This document shows, in pieces, positions 18,043 through 25,278 of a stretch of DNA of 64,000 nucleotides. Source of the DNA: Streptomyces spinosisporus. GTDB lineage: Bacteria > Actinomycetota > Actinomycetes > Streptomycetales > Streptomycetaceae. The notes under the pieces are model-generated. The model made no database searches. It was not told the DNA's origin and saw only the letters and a program-made list of their open reading frames with translations. The position numbers and the translations under genes were made by a program. The stretch's first letter is position 1; each line of letters opens with the position of its first letter. The stretch covers positions 186,001 through 250,000 of the forward strand of contig NZ_JALDAX010000015.1 in NCBI RefSeq assembly GCF_022698145.1. The letters run 5' to 3'.

Positions 18043-19659
18043 ATGAGCGCGCGCACCCCCGACCCGAAGACCGTCCTGCTCCGCCGCGGAGAGGTCCACA
18101 GCCCCGCCGACCCGTTCGCGACCGCGATGGTCGTGGAGCGCGGCCAGGTCGCCTGGGTCGGCTCCGAGGGCGCCGCCGACGCCTTCGCCGACGGGGTCGA
18201 CGAGGTGGTCGACCTGGACGGCGCACTCGTCACCCCGGCGTTCACCGACGCCCATGTGCACACCACCTCCACCGGCCTCGCGCTCACCGGACTCGACCTG
18301 TCCGACGCGCCCTCCCTGGAAGCGGCGCTCGCGCGCGTACGGGACTTCGCGACGGCCCGCCCGCAGGACAAGGTGCTGCTCGGGCACGGCTGGGACGCCT
18401 CCCGCTGGCCGGGCGGGCGCCCCCCGACGCGCGCGGAACTGGACGAGGCCACCGGCGGCCGCCCCCTCTATCTCTCCCGCATCGACGTCCACTCGGCGGT
18501 CGTCACCACGGCCCTGCTCGACCTCGCCCCGGGCGTCGGCACCGGCACCGGCGACGGACCGCTGACCACCGACGCCCATCACGCCGTGCGCGCCGCCGCG
18601 TTCGCAGCCGTGACGCCGGCCCAGCGCACCGAGGCCCAGCGCACCGCGCTCGCCCACGCGGCCTCCCTCGGCATCGGCTCGGTCCACGAATGCGCGGGCC
18701 CGGACATCTCCTCCGAGGACGACTTCACCGACCTCCTGCGCCTGGCCGCCGAGGAACCCTCGCCGCGGGTCGTCGGCTACTGGGCCGAGGCGGGCGAGGA
18801 GGGCGTGGCGAGGGCACGTGGGCTGGGCGCCACCGGTGCGGCCGGTGATCTCTTCGTCGACGGCGCGCTCGGCTCGCACACCGCCTGCCTGCACATGCCG
18901 TACGCCGACGCGGACCACACCGGCACCGCCTACCTGGACGCTTCCGCCGTCGCCGCACACGTGATCGCCTGCACCGAGGCCGGTCTGCAGGCCGGCTTCC
19001 ACGCGATCGGGGACGCCGCCGTGACCGCGGTCGTCGAGGGCGTGCGCGCCGCCGCCGACAAGATCGGCCAGGCACGCGTCCGCGCCGCCCGCCACCGCGT
19101 CGAGCACGCCGAGATGCTCACCCCGGAGACGGTCGCGGCCTTCGCCGAGCTGGGTCTGACCGCCTCCGTCCAGCCCGCCTTCGACGCACTGTGGGGCGGC
19201 GAGGACGGCATGTACGCCCAGCGCCTGGGCGCCGACCGGGCCCGCACCCTGAACCCCTTCGCGGCCCTGCTCAAGGCGGGCGTGCCGCTCGCCTTCGGCT
19301 CCGACAGCCCGGTCACCCCCTTCGACCCCTGGGGCACGGTCCGCGCCGCCGCCTTCCACCGCACGCCCGAGCACCGGGTCTCCGTGCGCGCGGCGTTCAC
19401 CGCCCACACGCGCGGCGGCTGGCGGGCGATCGGGCGCGACGACGCGGGCGTCCTGGTGCCGGGGGCGCCCGCCGACTATGCGGTCTGGCGCACCGATGAG
19501 CTTGTGGTGCAGGCGCCGGACGACCGGGTGGCCCGCTGGTCGACCGACCCTCGTTCCGGCACGCCCGGGCTGCCCGATCTGACGCCGGGCCGGGAACTGC
19601 CGGTCTGTCTGCGCACCGTGGTCGGCGGGCGGACCGTGTTCGTAGGGCCGGGCGAGTGA
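18043..19659 (+). CDS. Amidohydrolase family protein (YtcJ-like, Amidohydro_3)
   Basis: 538-aa cytoplasmic metal-dependent hydrolase. The first metal motif is TDAHVHTT (HxH, about residue 70). A lysine-less YtcJ-type centre follows, with HAIGDAAV and RHRVEHAEML carrying the later His ligands, and FGSDSPVTPFDPWGTV supplies the Asp. The N- and C-termini form the composite beta-sandwich (VEGGQVAWVGSEG-like start; APADYAVWRTDEL). Family members hydrolyse amides or ureas, but the substrate is unknown. ATG 18043 lacks a clear ribosome site. It is transcribed in the same direction as the AsnC gene, 142 bp downstream, so that regulator could control it. Confidence 0.88.
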   Translation: MSARTPDPKTVLLRRGEVHSPADPFATAMVVERGQVAWVGSEGAADAFADGVDEVVDLDGALVTPAFTDAHVHTTSTGLALTGLDLSDAPSLEAALARVRDFATARPQDKVLLGHGWDASRWPGGRPPTRAELDEATGGRPLYLSRIDVHSAVVTTALLDLAPGVGTGTGDGPLTTDAHHAVRAAAFAAVTPAQRTEAQRTALAHAASLGIGSVHECAGPDISSEDDFTDLLRLAAEEPSPRVVGYWAEAGEEGVARARGLGATGAAGDLFVDGALGSHTACLHMPYADADHTGTAYLDASAVAAHVIACTEAGLQAGFHAIGDAAVTAVVEGVRAAADKIGQARVRAARHRVEHAEMLTPETVAAFAELGLTASVQPAFDALWGGEDGMYAQRLGADRARTLNPFAALLKAGVPLAFGSDSPVTPFDPWGTVRAAAFHRTPEHRVSVRAAFTAHTRGGWRAIGRDDAGVLVPGAPADYAVWRTDELVVQAPDDRVARWSTDPRSGTPGLPDLTPGRELPVCLRTVVGGRTVFVGPGE

Positions 19660-20194
19660 TCTCCCGGGGTGGCGCGACGCCGATCCCCGCCCGCCACGCC
19701 GTCGCACGACCCGCATATCCTCGGCGCTGACCAGGGCTTTGACGGAAGACCCGCAGGTCAAACGGCAGTTGACAGCCGACGGCTGGGGGCCGGTAGGTTC
19801 GGCGGAGTCCACCACCGGACGCCCGACCGGCGAACTTCCTCGCACTTGTCGCAGCGCCGCTGGGTCAGGGACGGTGTGCCGCACCGGAGCACCGCCACTG
19901 GGAGCCAGGCTCAGCGCCCGCGCGCGACGAGGGAACGTTCCGGCTGGTCGGGGAGGTGTGACCCGGGTGGGGCCCGGACGCTCAGTAGACAACGGCTTTC
20001 GGTCGATCCGCAGCCAGCGGGTCCCAGGTCGGCCCGAAGGGCGCCGGGCCCCCATCCGTAGTGCACAATCGTGCCCGAACAGGCAGTCTTACCCCGCTCT
20101 TGTGGAATCGACACCACGATACGCACCTGCTGTCGCGTCATCGCAGGCCGCGGCCACTATGGTGGACCTCTGCGACGGACACGAAGGGGCAGTA
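19660..20194. other. 535-bp gap before the mannose synthase gene
   Basis: No gene recognised. The ppm1 frame stays open back to 19739, but its composition upstream of 20195 is not protein-like. A candidate promoter lies at 19769-19799: TTGACA (19769-19774), then TAGGTT (19794-19799), with a rather long 19-bp spacer. If used, it would give ppm1 a leader of almost 400 nt, so another nearer promoter is likely. Confidence 0.4.
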
Positions 20195-20989
20195 GTGAAC
20201 GACGGTGACGGGACCCTCGCGGAACAGGCCCAGCAGAGGCAGTTCGGCCCGCTCGGCACGGCCTTGGTGATCATTCCGACCTACAACGAGGCGGAGAACA
20301 TCAAGTCCATCGTCGGCCGGGTGCGCGAGGCGGTCCCCGAGGCGCACGTCCTCGTGGCCGACGACAACAGCCCCGACGGCACCGGCAAGCTGGCCGACGA
20401 ACTGGCCGCCGGGGACGATCAGGTCCAGGTGCTGCACCGCAAGGGCAAGGAGGGCCTCGGCGCCGCCTACCTCGCGGGCTTCCGCTGGGGCATCGAGCAC
20501 GGATACGGCGTCCTGGTCGAGATGGACGCCGACGGCTCCCACCAGCCGGAGGAACTGCCCCGACTGCTCACCGCGCTCAAGGGCGCCGACCTGGTCCTCG
20601 GCTCCCGCTGGGTGCCCGGCGGCCGGGTGGTGAACTGGCCCAAGAGCCGCGAGTTCATCTCCCGCGGCGGCAGCCTCTACTCCCGTCTCGCCCTCGACCT
20701 GCCGCTGCGTGACATCACCGGCGGCTACCGCGCCTTCCGCAAGGAGACCCTGGAAGGCCTCGGTCTCGACGAGGTCGCCTCCCAGGGCTACTGCTTCCAG
20801 GTCGACCTCGCCCGCCGTGCGGTCAAGGCCGGCTGCCACGTCGTCGAGGTGCCCATCACCTTCGTCGAGCGGGAACTGGGCGACTCCAAGATGAGCCGCG
20901 ACATCCTGGTGGAGGCCCTGTGGCGGGTCACGTCGTGGGGTGCGGCAGAGCGGGTCGGCAAGGTACTGGGCCGGGGCAAGAAGGCCTGA
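20195..20989 (+). CDS. ppm1: Polyprenol monophosphomannose synthase (GT2)
   Basis: 264-aa family-2 glycosyltransferase. Motifs: VIIPTYNEAENI at the N-terminus, VADDNSPDGTG, EMDADGSHQPEELP (the metal-binding DxD region), and LPLRDITGGYRAFRKE; SQGYCFQVDLARRA and EVPITFVERELGDSKMS are diagnostic of dolichol/polyprenol-phosphate mannose synthases. It transfers mannose from GDP-mannose to polyprenyl phosphate at the inner membrane. That product feeds protein O-mannosylation and phage-receptor glycans in Streptomyces. It lacks the fused acyltransferase domain of mycobacterial Ppm1. Start is GTG 20195 with AAGGGG upstream. FxsA and RbpA follow, a familiar Streptomyces order. Confidence 0.93.
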   Translation: MNDGDGTLAEQAQQRQFGPLGTALVIIPTYNEAENIKSIVGRVREAVPEAHVLVADDNSPDGTGKLADELAAGDDQVQVLHRKGKEGLGAAYLAGFRWGIEHGYGVLVEMDADGSHQPEELPRLLTALKGADLVLGSRWVPGGRVVNWPKSREFISRGGSLYSRLALDLPLRDITGGYRAFRKETLEGLGLDEVASQGYCFQVDLARRAVKAGCHVVEVPITFVERELGDSKMSRDILVEALWRVTSWGAAERVGKVLGRGKKA

Positions 20990-21103
20990 CGACCGGTCCA
21001 CGGCGGGACCGAGGGCGGCCCCCGGTGACCTTCGCATCCCCCTCACGGTGCGGTTGATCATCCCCTTATCCCGCACTGAGCCAGGGCCAGGCACACTGGA
21101 TGC

Positions 21104-21658
21104 ATGACGACTGGTGCTCCGACCCCTGCGCATCCCGCCCGGCCCCGGCGCTCCCGGCTGCGGACCTTCCTGCCGCTGGGTGTCGCGGCCTGGCTGGTGC
21201 TGGAGATCTGGCTGCTCATCGTGGTCGCGGGCGCGTCGAGCGGATTCGTCGTGTTCCTGCTGCTGGTCGCCGGGTTCGTGCTCGGCGCGGCGGTGATCAA
21301 GAAGGCGGGCCGGCGCGCGTTCCAGAACCTCAACGAGGCGCTGCAGCGCGGCGGAACCCCGCAGAGCAGCGGTGGCAACGGCCTGCTGATGCTCGGCGGT
21401 CTGCTCCTGATGATCCCCGGCCTGATCTCGGACGTGGTGGGTCTGCTGCTGCTGATCCCGCCGGTCCAGAAGGCGCTGAGCCGCCTGACCGAGCGCACCC
21501 TCGACCGCAGGCTGCGCGAGGCCGCCGCGGGCAGTTTCGGTGACGCCTTCCAGCAGGCCCGCATCCACCGCCCGGACGGCAAGGTCGTCCAGGGCGAGGT
21601 GATCAGGGACGAGCCCGGTGACGCGCCTCAGGACCCGCGACCGCCGCTGACGCGCTGA
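21104..21658 (+). CDS. fxsA: FxsA-family membrane protein
   Basis: 184-aa inner-membrane protein with three or four hydrophobic spans. SRLRTFLPLGVAAWLVLEIWLLI and the conserved loop NGLLMLGGLLLMIPGLISDVVGLLLLIPP are the FxsA signature. E. coli FxsA relieves F-plasmid exclusion of phage T7 by sequestering PifA; the role in actinobacteria is unknown. The cytoplasmic C-terminal tail is hydrophilic. The ATG at 21104 has no evident Shine-Dalgarno sequence. It lies between ppm1 and convergent rbpA. Confidence 0.88.
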   Translation: MTTGAPTPAHPARPRRSRLRTFLPLGVAAWLVLEIWLLIVVAGASSGFVVFLLLVAGFVLGAAVIKKAGRRAFQNLNEALQRGGTPQSSGGNGLLMLGGLLLMIPGLISDVVGLLLLIPPVQKALSRLTERTLDRRLREAAAGSFGDAFQQARIHRPDGKVVQGEVIRDEPGDAPQDPRPPLTR

Positions 21659-21707
21659 CCCCCGCCGTCGTATGCGTGCGTGTGTCGTCCGTTCGACCCC
21701 GCCGGTC

Positions 21708-22082
21708 CTAAGCCGACTTGCGGCTGTCCCGCGGGTGGACCGCGATGTTCATCGCGCCCGAACGGAGAACGGCCAGACGCTCCTCGAGGACCTCTTCAAG
21801 TTCCTCGCGGGTACGCCGTTCCATCAGCATGTCCCAGTGCGTACGCGCGGGCTTGGCCTTCTTTTCCTCAGGGCCGTCGCCGTCGACCAGGAGTGCTTGA
21901 GCCCCGCAGACCTTGCACTCCCACTCCGGCGGAATCTCCGCCTCGACCGAGAACGGCATCTCGAACCGATGCCCCTTCTCGCATGCGTACTCCACGGCCT
22001 GGCGCGGGGCCAGGTCGATACCGCGGTCCGTCTCGTAGCTGGTCACCACGAGGCGCGTGCCGCGAAGAGCTCGCTCACTCAT
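21708..22082 (-). CDS. rbpA: RNA polymerase-binding protein RbpA
   Basis: 124-aa actinobacteria-specific RNA polymerase-associated protein. It has the N-terminal tail (LRGTRLVVTSYETDRGIDLAPRQ), a central zinc-binding core (YACEKGHRF and PEWECKVCGA supply the Cys/His ligands), then a basic linker and the sigma-interaction domain (RTHWDMLMERRTREELEEVLEERL). RbpA stabilises the holoenzyme with principal sigma factors and promotes open-complex formation; in Streptomyces it is a SigR-regulon member. The promoter listed at 22144-22170 agrees with that. Convergent with fxsA; 49 bp separate the stops. Confidence 0.97.
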   Translation of the reverse strand: MSERALRGTRLVVTSYETDRGIDLAPRQAVEYACEKGHRFEMPFSVEAEIPPEWECKVCGAQALLVDGDGPEEKKAKPARTHWDMLMERRTREELEEVLEERLAVLRSGAMNIAVHPRDSRKSA

Positions 22083-22143
22083 GAATCGTGCCTCCCGGGC
22101 TTGTCGCCCACAGGACAGGTGTCGCTGTCGTCGTCATCCGGTC

Positions 22144-22170
22144 AACGTCCGGTCGGCGGTAAAGATTCCC
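22144..22170 (-). promoter_or_regulatory. SigR-type promoter of rbpA
   Basis: Reading the minus strand: GGGAAT (22170-22165), an 18-bp spacer, then GTT (22146-22144). This is exactly the SigR consensus form GGGAAT-N18-GTT. It is about 60 bp upstream of the rbpA ATG. Thiol-oxidative stress frees SigR from RsrA, so rbpA should be induced by diamide-type stress, as is known in S. coelicolor. Confidence 0.9.
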
Positions 22171-22256
22171 GTCCCGTGTCGCGATCCGGGTCATGCGTCG
22201 CCGTCGTAGCCGCAGCCTTGCTGACCAATGTCGTACCCACCGGCGCCCGGTTTGTC

Positions 22257-22274
22257 ACATCTGCTAGCAGATGT
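22257..22274. promoter_or_regulatory. Perfect 18-bp palindrome upstream of rbpA
   Basis: ACATCTGCTAGCAGATGT is a perfect palindrome. It is about 90 bp upstream of the SigR promoter elements and about 85 bp past the MFS stop. It could be an operator or, with no loop, a cruciform; it is not terminator-like. A second small inverted repeat, GCCTG-G-CAGGC, is near 22316-22326. Confidence 0.5.
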
Positions 22275-22360
22275 CACCCAGCGTTTCGGCATCTTTGACG
22301 CGCAGTAACGGTACGCCTGGCAGGCCAAACGCGTACACTACAGCCCTTTCGTCGTGAGTG

Positions 22361-23698
22361 CTAAATCCGCTCCGGAACCGGATTGCCCGCATCGAGGACC
22401 GCCTGCCGCACCGGAACCCGTGCGAGCAGGGCGAAGCCGATGACGAAGAAGGCGACGAGCGAGATGATCGCGTCACGATAACTTCCCGTCAGCTGGTAGG
22501 TGATCCCGAACAGAAGCGGTCCGAGCCAGCTCATTCCCCGATCACTCATCTCGTACGCGGAGAAGTACTCGGCCTCCTTGCCGGGCGGGATCAGATGCGA
22601 GAACAGGGAGCGGGACAGGGCCTGGCTGCCGCCCAGGACGAGTCCGATCCCGGACGCCAGGACGAAGAACCACACCGGAGCGCCCGCCGGCAGGAAGTAC
22701 CCGGCCCCCAGCGTCACCGTCCAGGCCACCAGCGAACCGAGGATCGTGCGCTTGGTCCCGTACGTCCGGGCCAGCCGCCCCATCCCCAGCGCCCCCGCCA
22801 CCGCCAGCACCTGGACCAGCAGGACGGCGCCGATGAGGGTCGACTGTCCGAGTCCCAGCTCCTCGGAGCCGTAGACCGAGGCCTGGGAGATCACCGTCTG
22901 GATGCCGTCGTTGTAGATGAGGTACGCCAGGAGGAAGGCGAGGGTCAGCCGGTGGCGGCGCATGTCGCGCACGGTCGCGGCCAGTTGGCGCAGTCCGGGG
23001 GCGGTGGTCCGCCCCGTTCCTCCGGCGCCGCGGTCGCGCAGCCGGCTCAGCGGGACGAGCGTGAAGACGCCCCACCACAGTCCGGCGGTCGCCAGACAGA
23101 TGCGCACGGCCGTGGTCTCGGAGACACCGAAGGAGTCGTGCCCCATGTACAGCACGAGGTTGACGATCAGGACCAGCGAGCCGGCCGCATAGCCGAAGGC
23201 CCAGCCCCGCGAGGAGACCGCGTCGCGATCCTCGGGCGGGGCGATCTGCGGCAGATAGGAGTTGTAGAGCATCGTCGCCACGGACTGCGCCGCGTTCGCG
23301 ACCACCAGGAGGACGCCGCCGAGCAGATACCGGTCGCCGTCGAGGAAGAACATGCCCGTCGTCGCCGCGGCCCCCGTGTAGGCGGCGGCCCCGAGCAGCG
23401 GCTTCTTGCGCCCGGTGCGGTCGGCGGCCGCGCCCACCAGGGGCATCACCAGCACGGCCACGATCACGGACAGGGACACCGAGTACGCGAAGAAGGAGCC
23501 GGCCCGCACCGGGACGCCCAGGGGATGGACGAACCCGTCGGTGTCGGCCGCCGACTTGGCCACCGACGTCAGATAGGGGCCCAGGAACACGGTGAGCACG
23601 CTCGTCGAGTAGACCGAGCAGGCCCAGTCGTAGAAGTACCAGCCGCGCTGCTCGCGCTTTTGGTCGAAGACTTCCGTCCGCACGGTGTCGGCGCTCAC
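22361..23698 (-). CDS. UMF1/Atg22-type MFS transporter
   Basis: 445-aa membrane protein with about 12 spans. The N-terminal GWYFYDWACSVYSTSVLTVFLGPYL is the hallmark of the UMF1 family (YDWA...). ADRTGRKKPLLG is the MFS motif A and GGSQALSRSLFSHLIPPGKEAEYF is the other UMF1 signature. Eukaryotic relatives (Atg22) export amino acids from vacuoles; bacterial substrate unknown. Start GTG 23698 (product MSADTVRTEVF) has GAGGG upstream; an upstream TTG at 23722 is less likely. Followed on the same strand by rbpA, but the 278-bp gap contains rbpA's own promoter. Confidence 0.88.
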   Translation of the reverse strand: MSADTVRTEVFDQKREQRGWYFYDWACSVYSTSVLTVFLGPYLTSVAKSAADTDGFVHPLGVPVRAGSFFAYSVSLSVIVAVLVMPLVGAAADRTGRKKPLLGAAAYTGAAATTGMFFLDGDRYLLGGVLLVVANAAQSVATMLYNSYLPQIAPPEDRDAVSSRGWAFGYAAGSLVLIVNLVLYMGHDSFGVSETTAVRICLATAGLWWGVFTLVPLSRLRDRGAGGTGRTTAPGLRQLAATVRDMRRHRLTLAFLLAYLIYNDGIQTVISQASVYGSEELGLGQSTLIGAVLLVQVLAVAGALGMGRLARTYGTKRTILGSLVAWTVTLGAGYFLPAGAPVWFFVLASGIGLVLGGSQALSRSLFSHLIPPGKEAEYFSAYEMSDRGMSWLGPLLFGITYQLTGSYRDAIISLVAFFVIGFALLARVPVRQAVLDAGNPVPERI

Positions 23699-23759
23699 CC
23701 GTGCCCTCGCTTCCCCGCTCAAGTGCCGTGCGAAGGCTCGGGGGACAGGCTCCGGATGT

Positions 23760-24527
23760 TCAGACCCAGACGCCGCGTTCTTCCATGACCTTGCGCAACG
23801 TGTCGATGTGATCGGTCATGATGCCATCCACTCCCAGGTCCAGGAGCCGGTGCATGCGCTCGGGTTCGTTGACGGTCCACACATGCACCTGCAGCCCGCG
23901 CGCGTGGGCGGTCCGCACGAAGCGGTGGTCGACGACCTGGATGCCGGACTGGGACTCGGGCACCTGGGCCGCGACCGCCGATGCGCGCAGCGCGGCCGGC
24001 ACTCCCCAGGAGCGCAGCCGGAGGTTGAGCACGCCACGCGTGCCGTACGACGTCGCAAGGCGCGGACCGGCCAGCCGCTGGGCGCGCACCACCCGCGCCT
24101 CGGAGAACGAGCCCACGCAGACGCGGTCCCACGCGCGCGTGCGCTCGATCAGGTCCAGGAAGGGGTGCAGCGAGGACTCCGCCTTGAGGTCGACGTTCCA
24201 GCGCACCTCGGGGAAGGTCTCGAGCAGTTCCTCGAACAGCGGCACCGGTTCCTTGCCCGCCACGCGCGCGTGGCGCACCTCCTGCCACGGCAGGTCCGCT
24301 ATGCGCCCCGCTCCGTCGGTCACCCGGTCCAGCGTGGAGTCGTGGAAGGCGACCAGCCTGCCGTCGGCCGTGGTGTGGACGTCCGTCTCGATGTAGCGGT
24401 ATCCCGCCTCCACCGCCCGCCGGAACTGCAGCGTCGTGTTCTCCAGGCCGTCGGCGGCCCCGCCCCGGTGGGCGAAGGCGATGGGGCCGGGATGGTCGAG
24501 ATAGGGGTGGCGTATCCGCGTGGTCAC
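23760..24527 (-). CDS. Glycerophosphodiester phosphodiesterase (GDPD)
   Basis: 255-aa TIM-barrel enzyme. Family residues: AFAHRGG (His-Arg), LENT (Glu-Asn), IETDVHTTADGRLVAFHD (Glu, Asp, second His), NVDLK, and VDGIMTDHID at the C-terminus. It hydrolyses glycerophosphodiesters to sn-glycerol 3-phosphate and alcohol. There is no signal peptide, so it is predicted cytoplasmic. Start GTG 24527 overlaps the upstream YczE stop as GTGA, which fixes the start and indicates translational coupling. Glycerol phosphate released could enter lipid or glycerol metabolism. Confidence 0.92.
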   Translation of the reverse strand: MTTRIRHPYLDHPGPIAFAHRGGAADGLENTTLQFRRAVEAGYRYIETDVHTTADGRLVAFHDSTLDRVTDGAGRIADLPWQEVRHARVAGKEPVPLFEELLETFPEVRWNVDLKAESSLHPFLDLIERTRAWDRVCVGSFSEARVVRAQRLAGPRLATSYGTRGVLNLRLRSWGVPAALRASAVAAQVPESQSGIQVVDHRFVRTAHARGLQVHVWTVNEPERMHRLLDLGVDGIMTDHIDTLRKVMEERGVWV

Positions 24528-25177
24528 GGACGCAGTATCGCTCCCTGCGGTTGCCCCTCGGCAACGACCGTGCTGCCGCCGGATGCCGGCGGGACGTCGA
24601 AGACCCTCAGGAACAGCTGGGCGAGCGGGCCGATCGAGACCGCGTACAGGACGGTGCCGACGCCGACGGTGCCGCCGAGGGCGAAGCCGGTCGCGACCAC
24701 CGCCACTTCGACCGCCGTCCGCATCAGCCGGATCGAACGGCCGGTGCGCCGGTGCAGTCCCGTCATCAGCCCGTCCCGGGGGCCCGGACCGAAGCGGGCG
24801 GCGATGTAGAGCCCGGTGGCCACGCCGTTGAGCACGATGCCGGACAGGAGGAGGGGGATGCGTACGGGCAGGGAGTGCACGTCCGGTACGAGCGCGAGCG
24901 TGCCGTCCATGGCGAGGCCGACCACGAAGACATTGGAGACCGTGCCAAGGCCCGGACGCTGGCGCAGCGGGATCCACAGGAGCAGTACGGCCGCGCCCAC
25001 GATGATCGACACGACGCCGATCGTCAGGCCGGTGAGCTCGGCCAGACCCTGGTGCAGCACGTTCCAGGGCTCGAGGCCCAGGCCCGCCTCGACGAGAAGG
25101 GCGGAGCTCGCGCCGTAGAGGGCGAGTCCGACGTAGAGCTGGATCAACCGTCGCCCGAGACGGTTCTTCGTTGACAA
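24524..25177 (-). CDS. yczE: YczE/YyaS/YitT-type membrane protein
   Basis: 217-aa membrane protein with about five spans. RRLIQLYVGLALYGASSALLVEAGLGLEPWNVLHQGL and GPGPRDGLMTGLHRRTG are the YczE family signatures. Bacillus YczE is needed for surfactin-type production by an unknown mechanism. Start is a TTG at 25177 (product MSTKNRLGRR) preceded by GGGGGG; TTG is the only start that gives good spacing. It is divergent from a MocR-type regulator, a known recurrent pairing (YczR-YczE). Its stop overlaps the GDPD start as GTGA. Confidence 0.85.
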   Translation of the reverse strand: MSTKNRLGRRLIQLYVGLALYGASSALLVEAGLGLEPWNVLHQGLAELTGLTIGVVSIIVGAAVLLLWIPLRQRPGLGTVSNVFVVGLAMDGTLALVPDVHSLPVRIPLLLSGIVLNGVATGLYIAARFGPGPRDGLMTGLHRRTGRSIRLMRTAVEVAVVATGFALGGTVGVGTVLYAVSIGPLAQLFLRVFDVPPASGGSTVVAEGQPQGAILRP

Positions 25178-25188
25178 GAGATTACCCC

Positions 25189-25204
25189 CCAGTGGTGGTA
25201 CTGG
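25189..25204. promoter_or_regulatory. Candidate YczR operator between yczE and mocR-type gene
   Basis: CCAGTGGTGGTACTGG contains inverted CCAGT/ACTGG arms and an internal TGGTGG direct repeat. It lies 12 bp upstream of the yczE TTG and 75 bp before the regulator ATG, in the shared 101-bp divergent region. MocR regulators usually bind pairs of short repeats in such a region. Prediction only. Confidence 0.4.
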
Positions 25205-25278
25205 CCTGACTCGTGACACCCTGTGGCTTGGGTGGAAGCTTCATCCATGGCCAATTCGGGGAAGGTGGACTGATTTCC

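Noticed and set aside
17770..20055. A 761-codon minus-strand frame
   Set aside because: Antisense of the AsnC and amidohydrolase genes and the gap after them; no motif.
20104..20135. A possible SigR promoter (GGAAT) upstream of ppm1
   Set aside because: The GTT at N18-19 is missing, in contrast to the exact match before rbpA.
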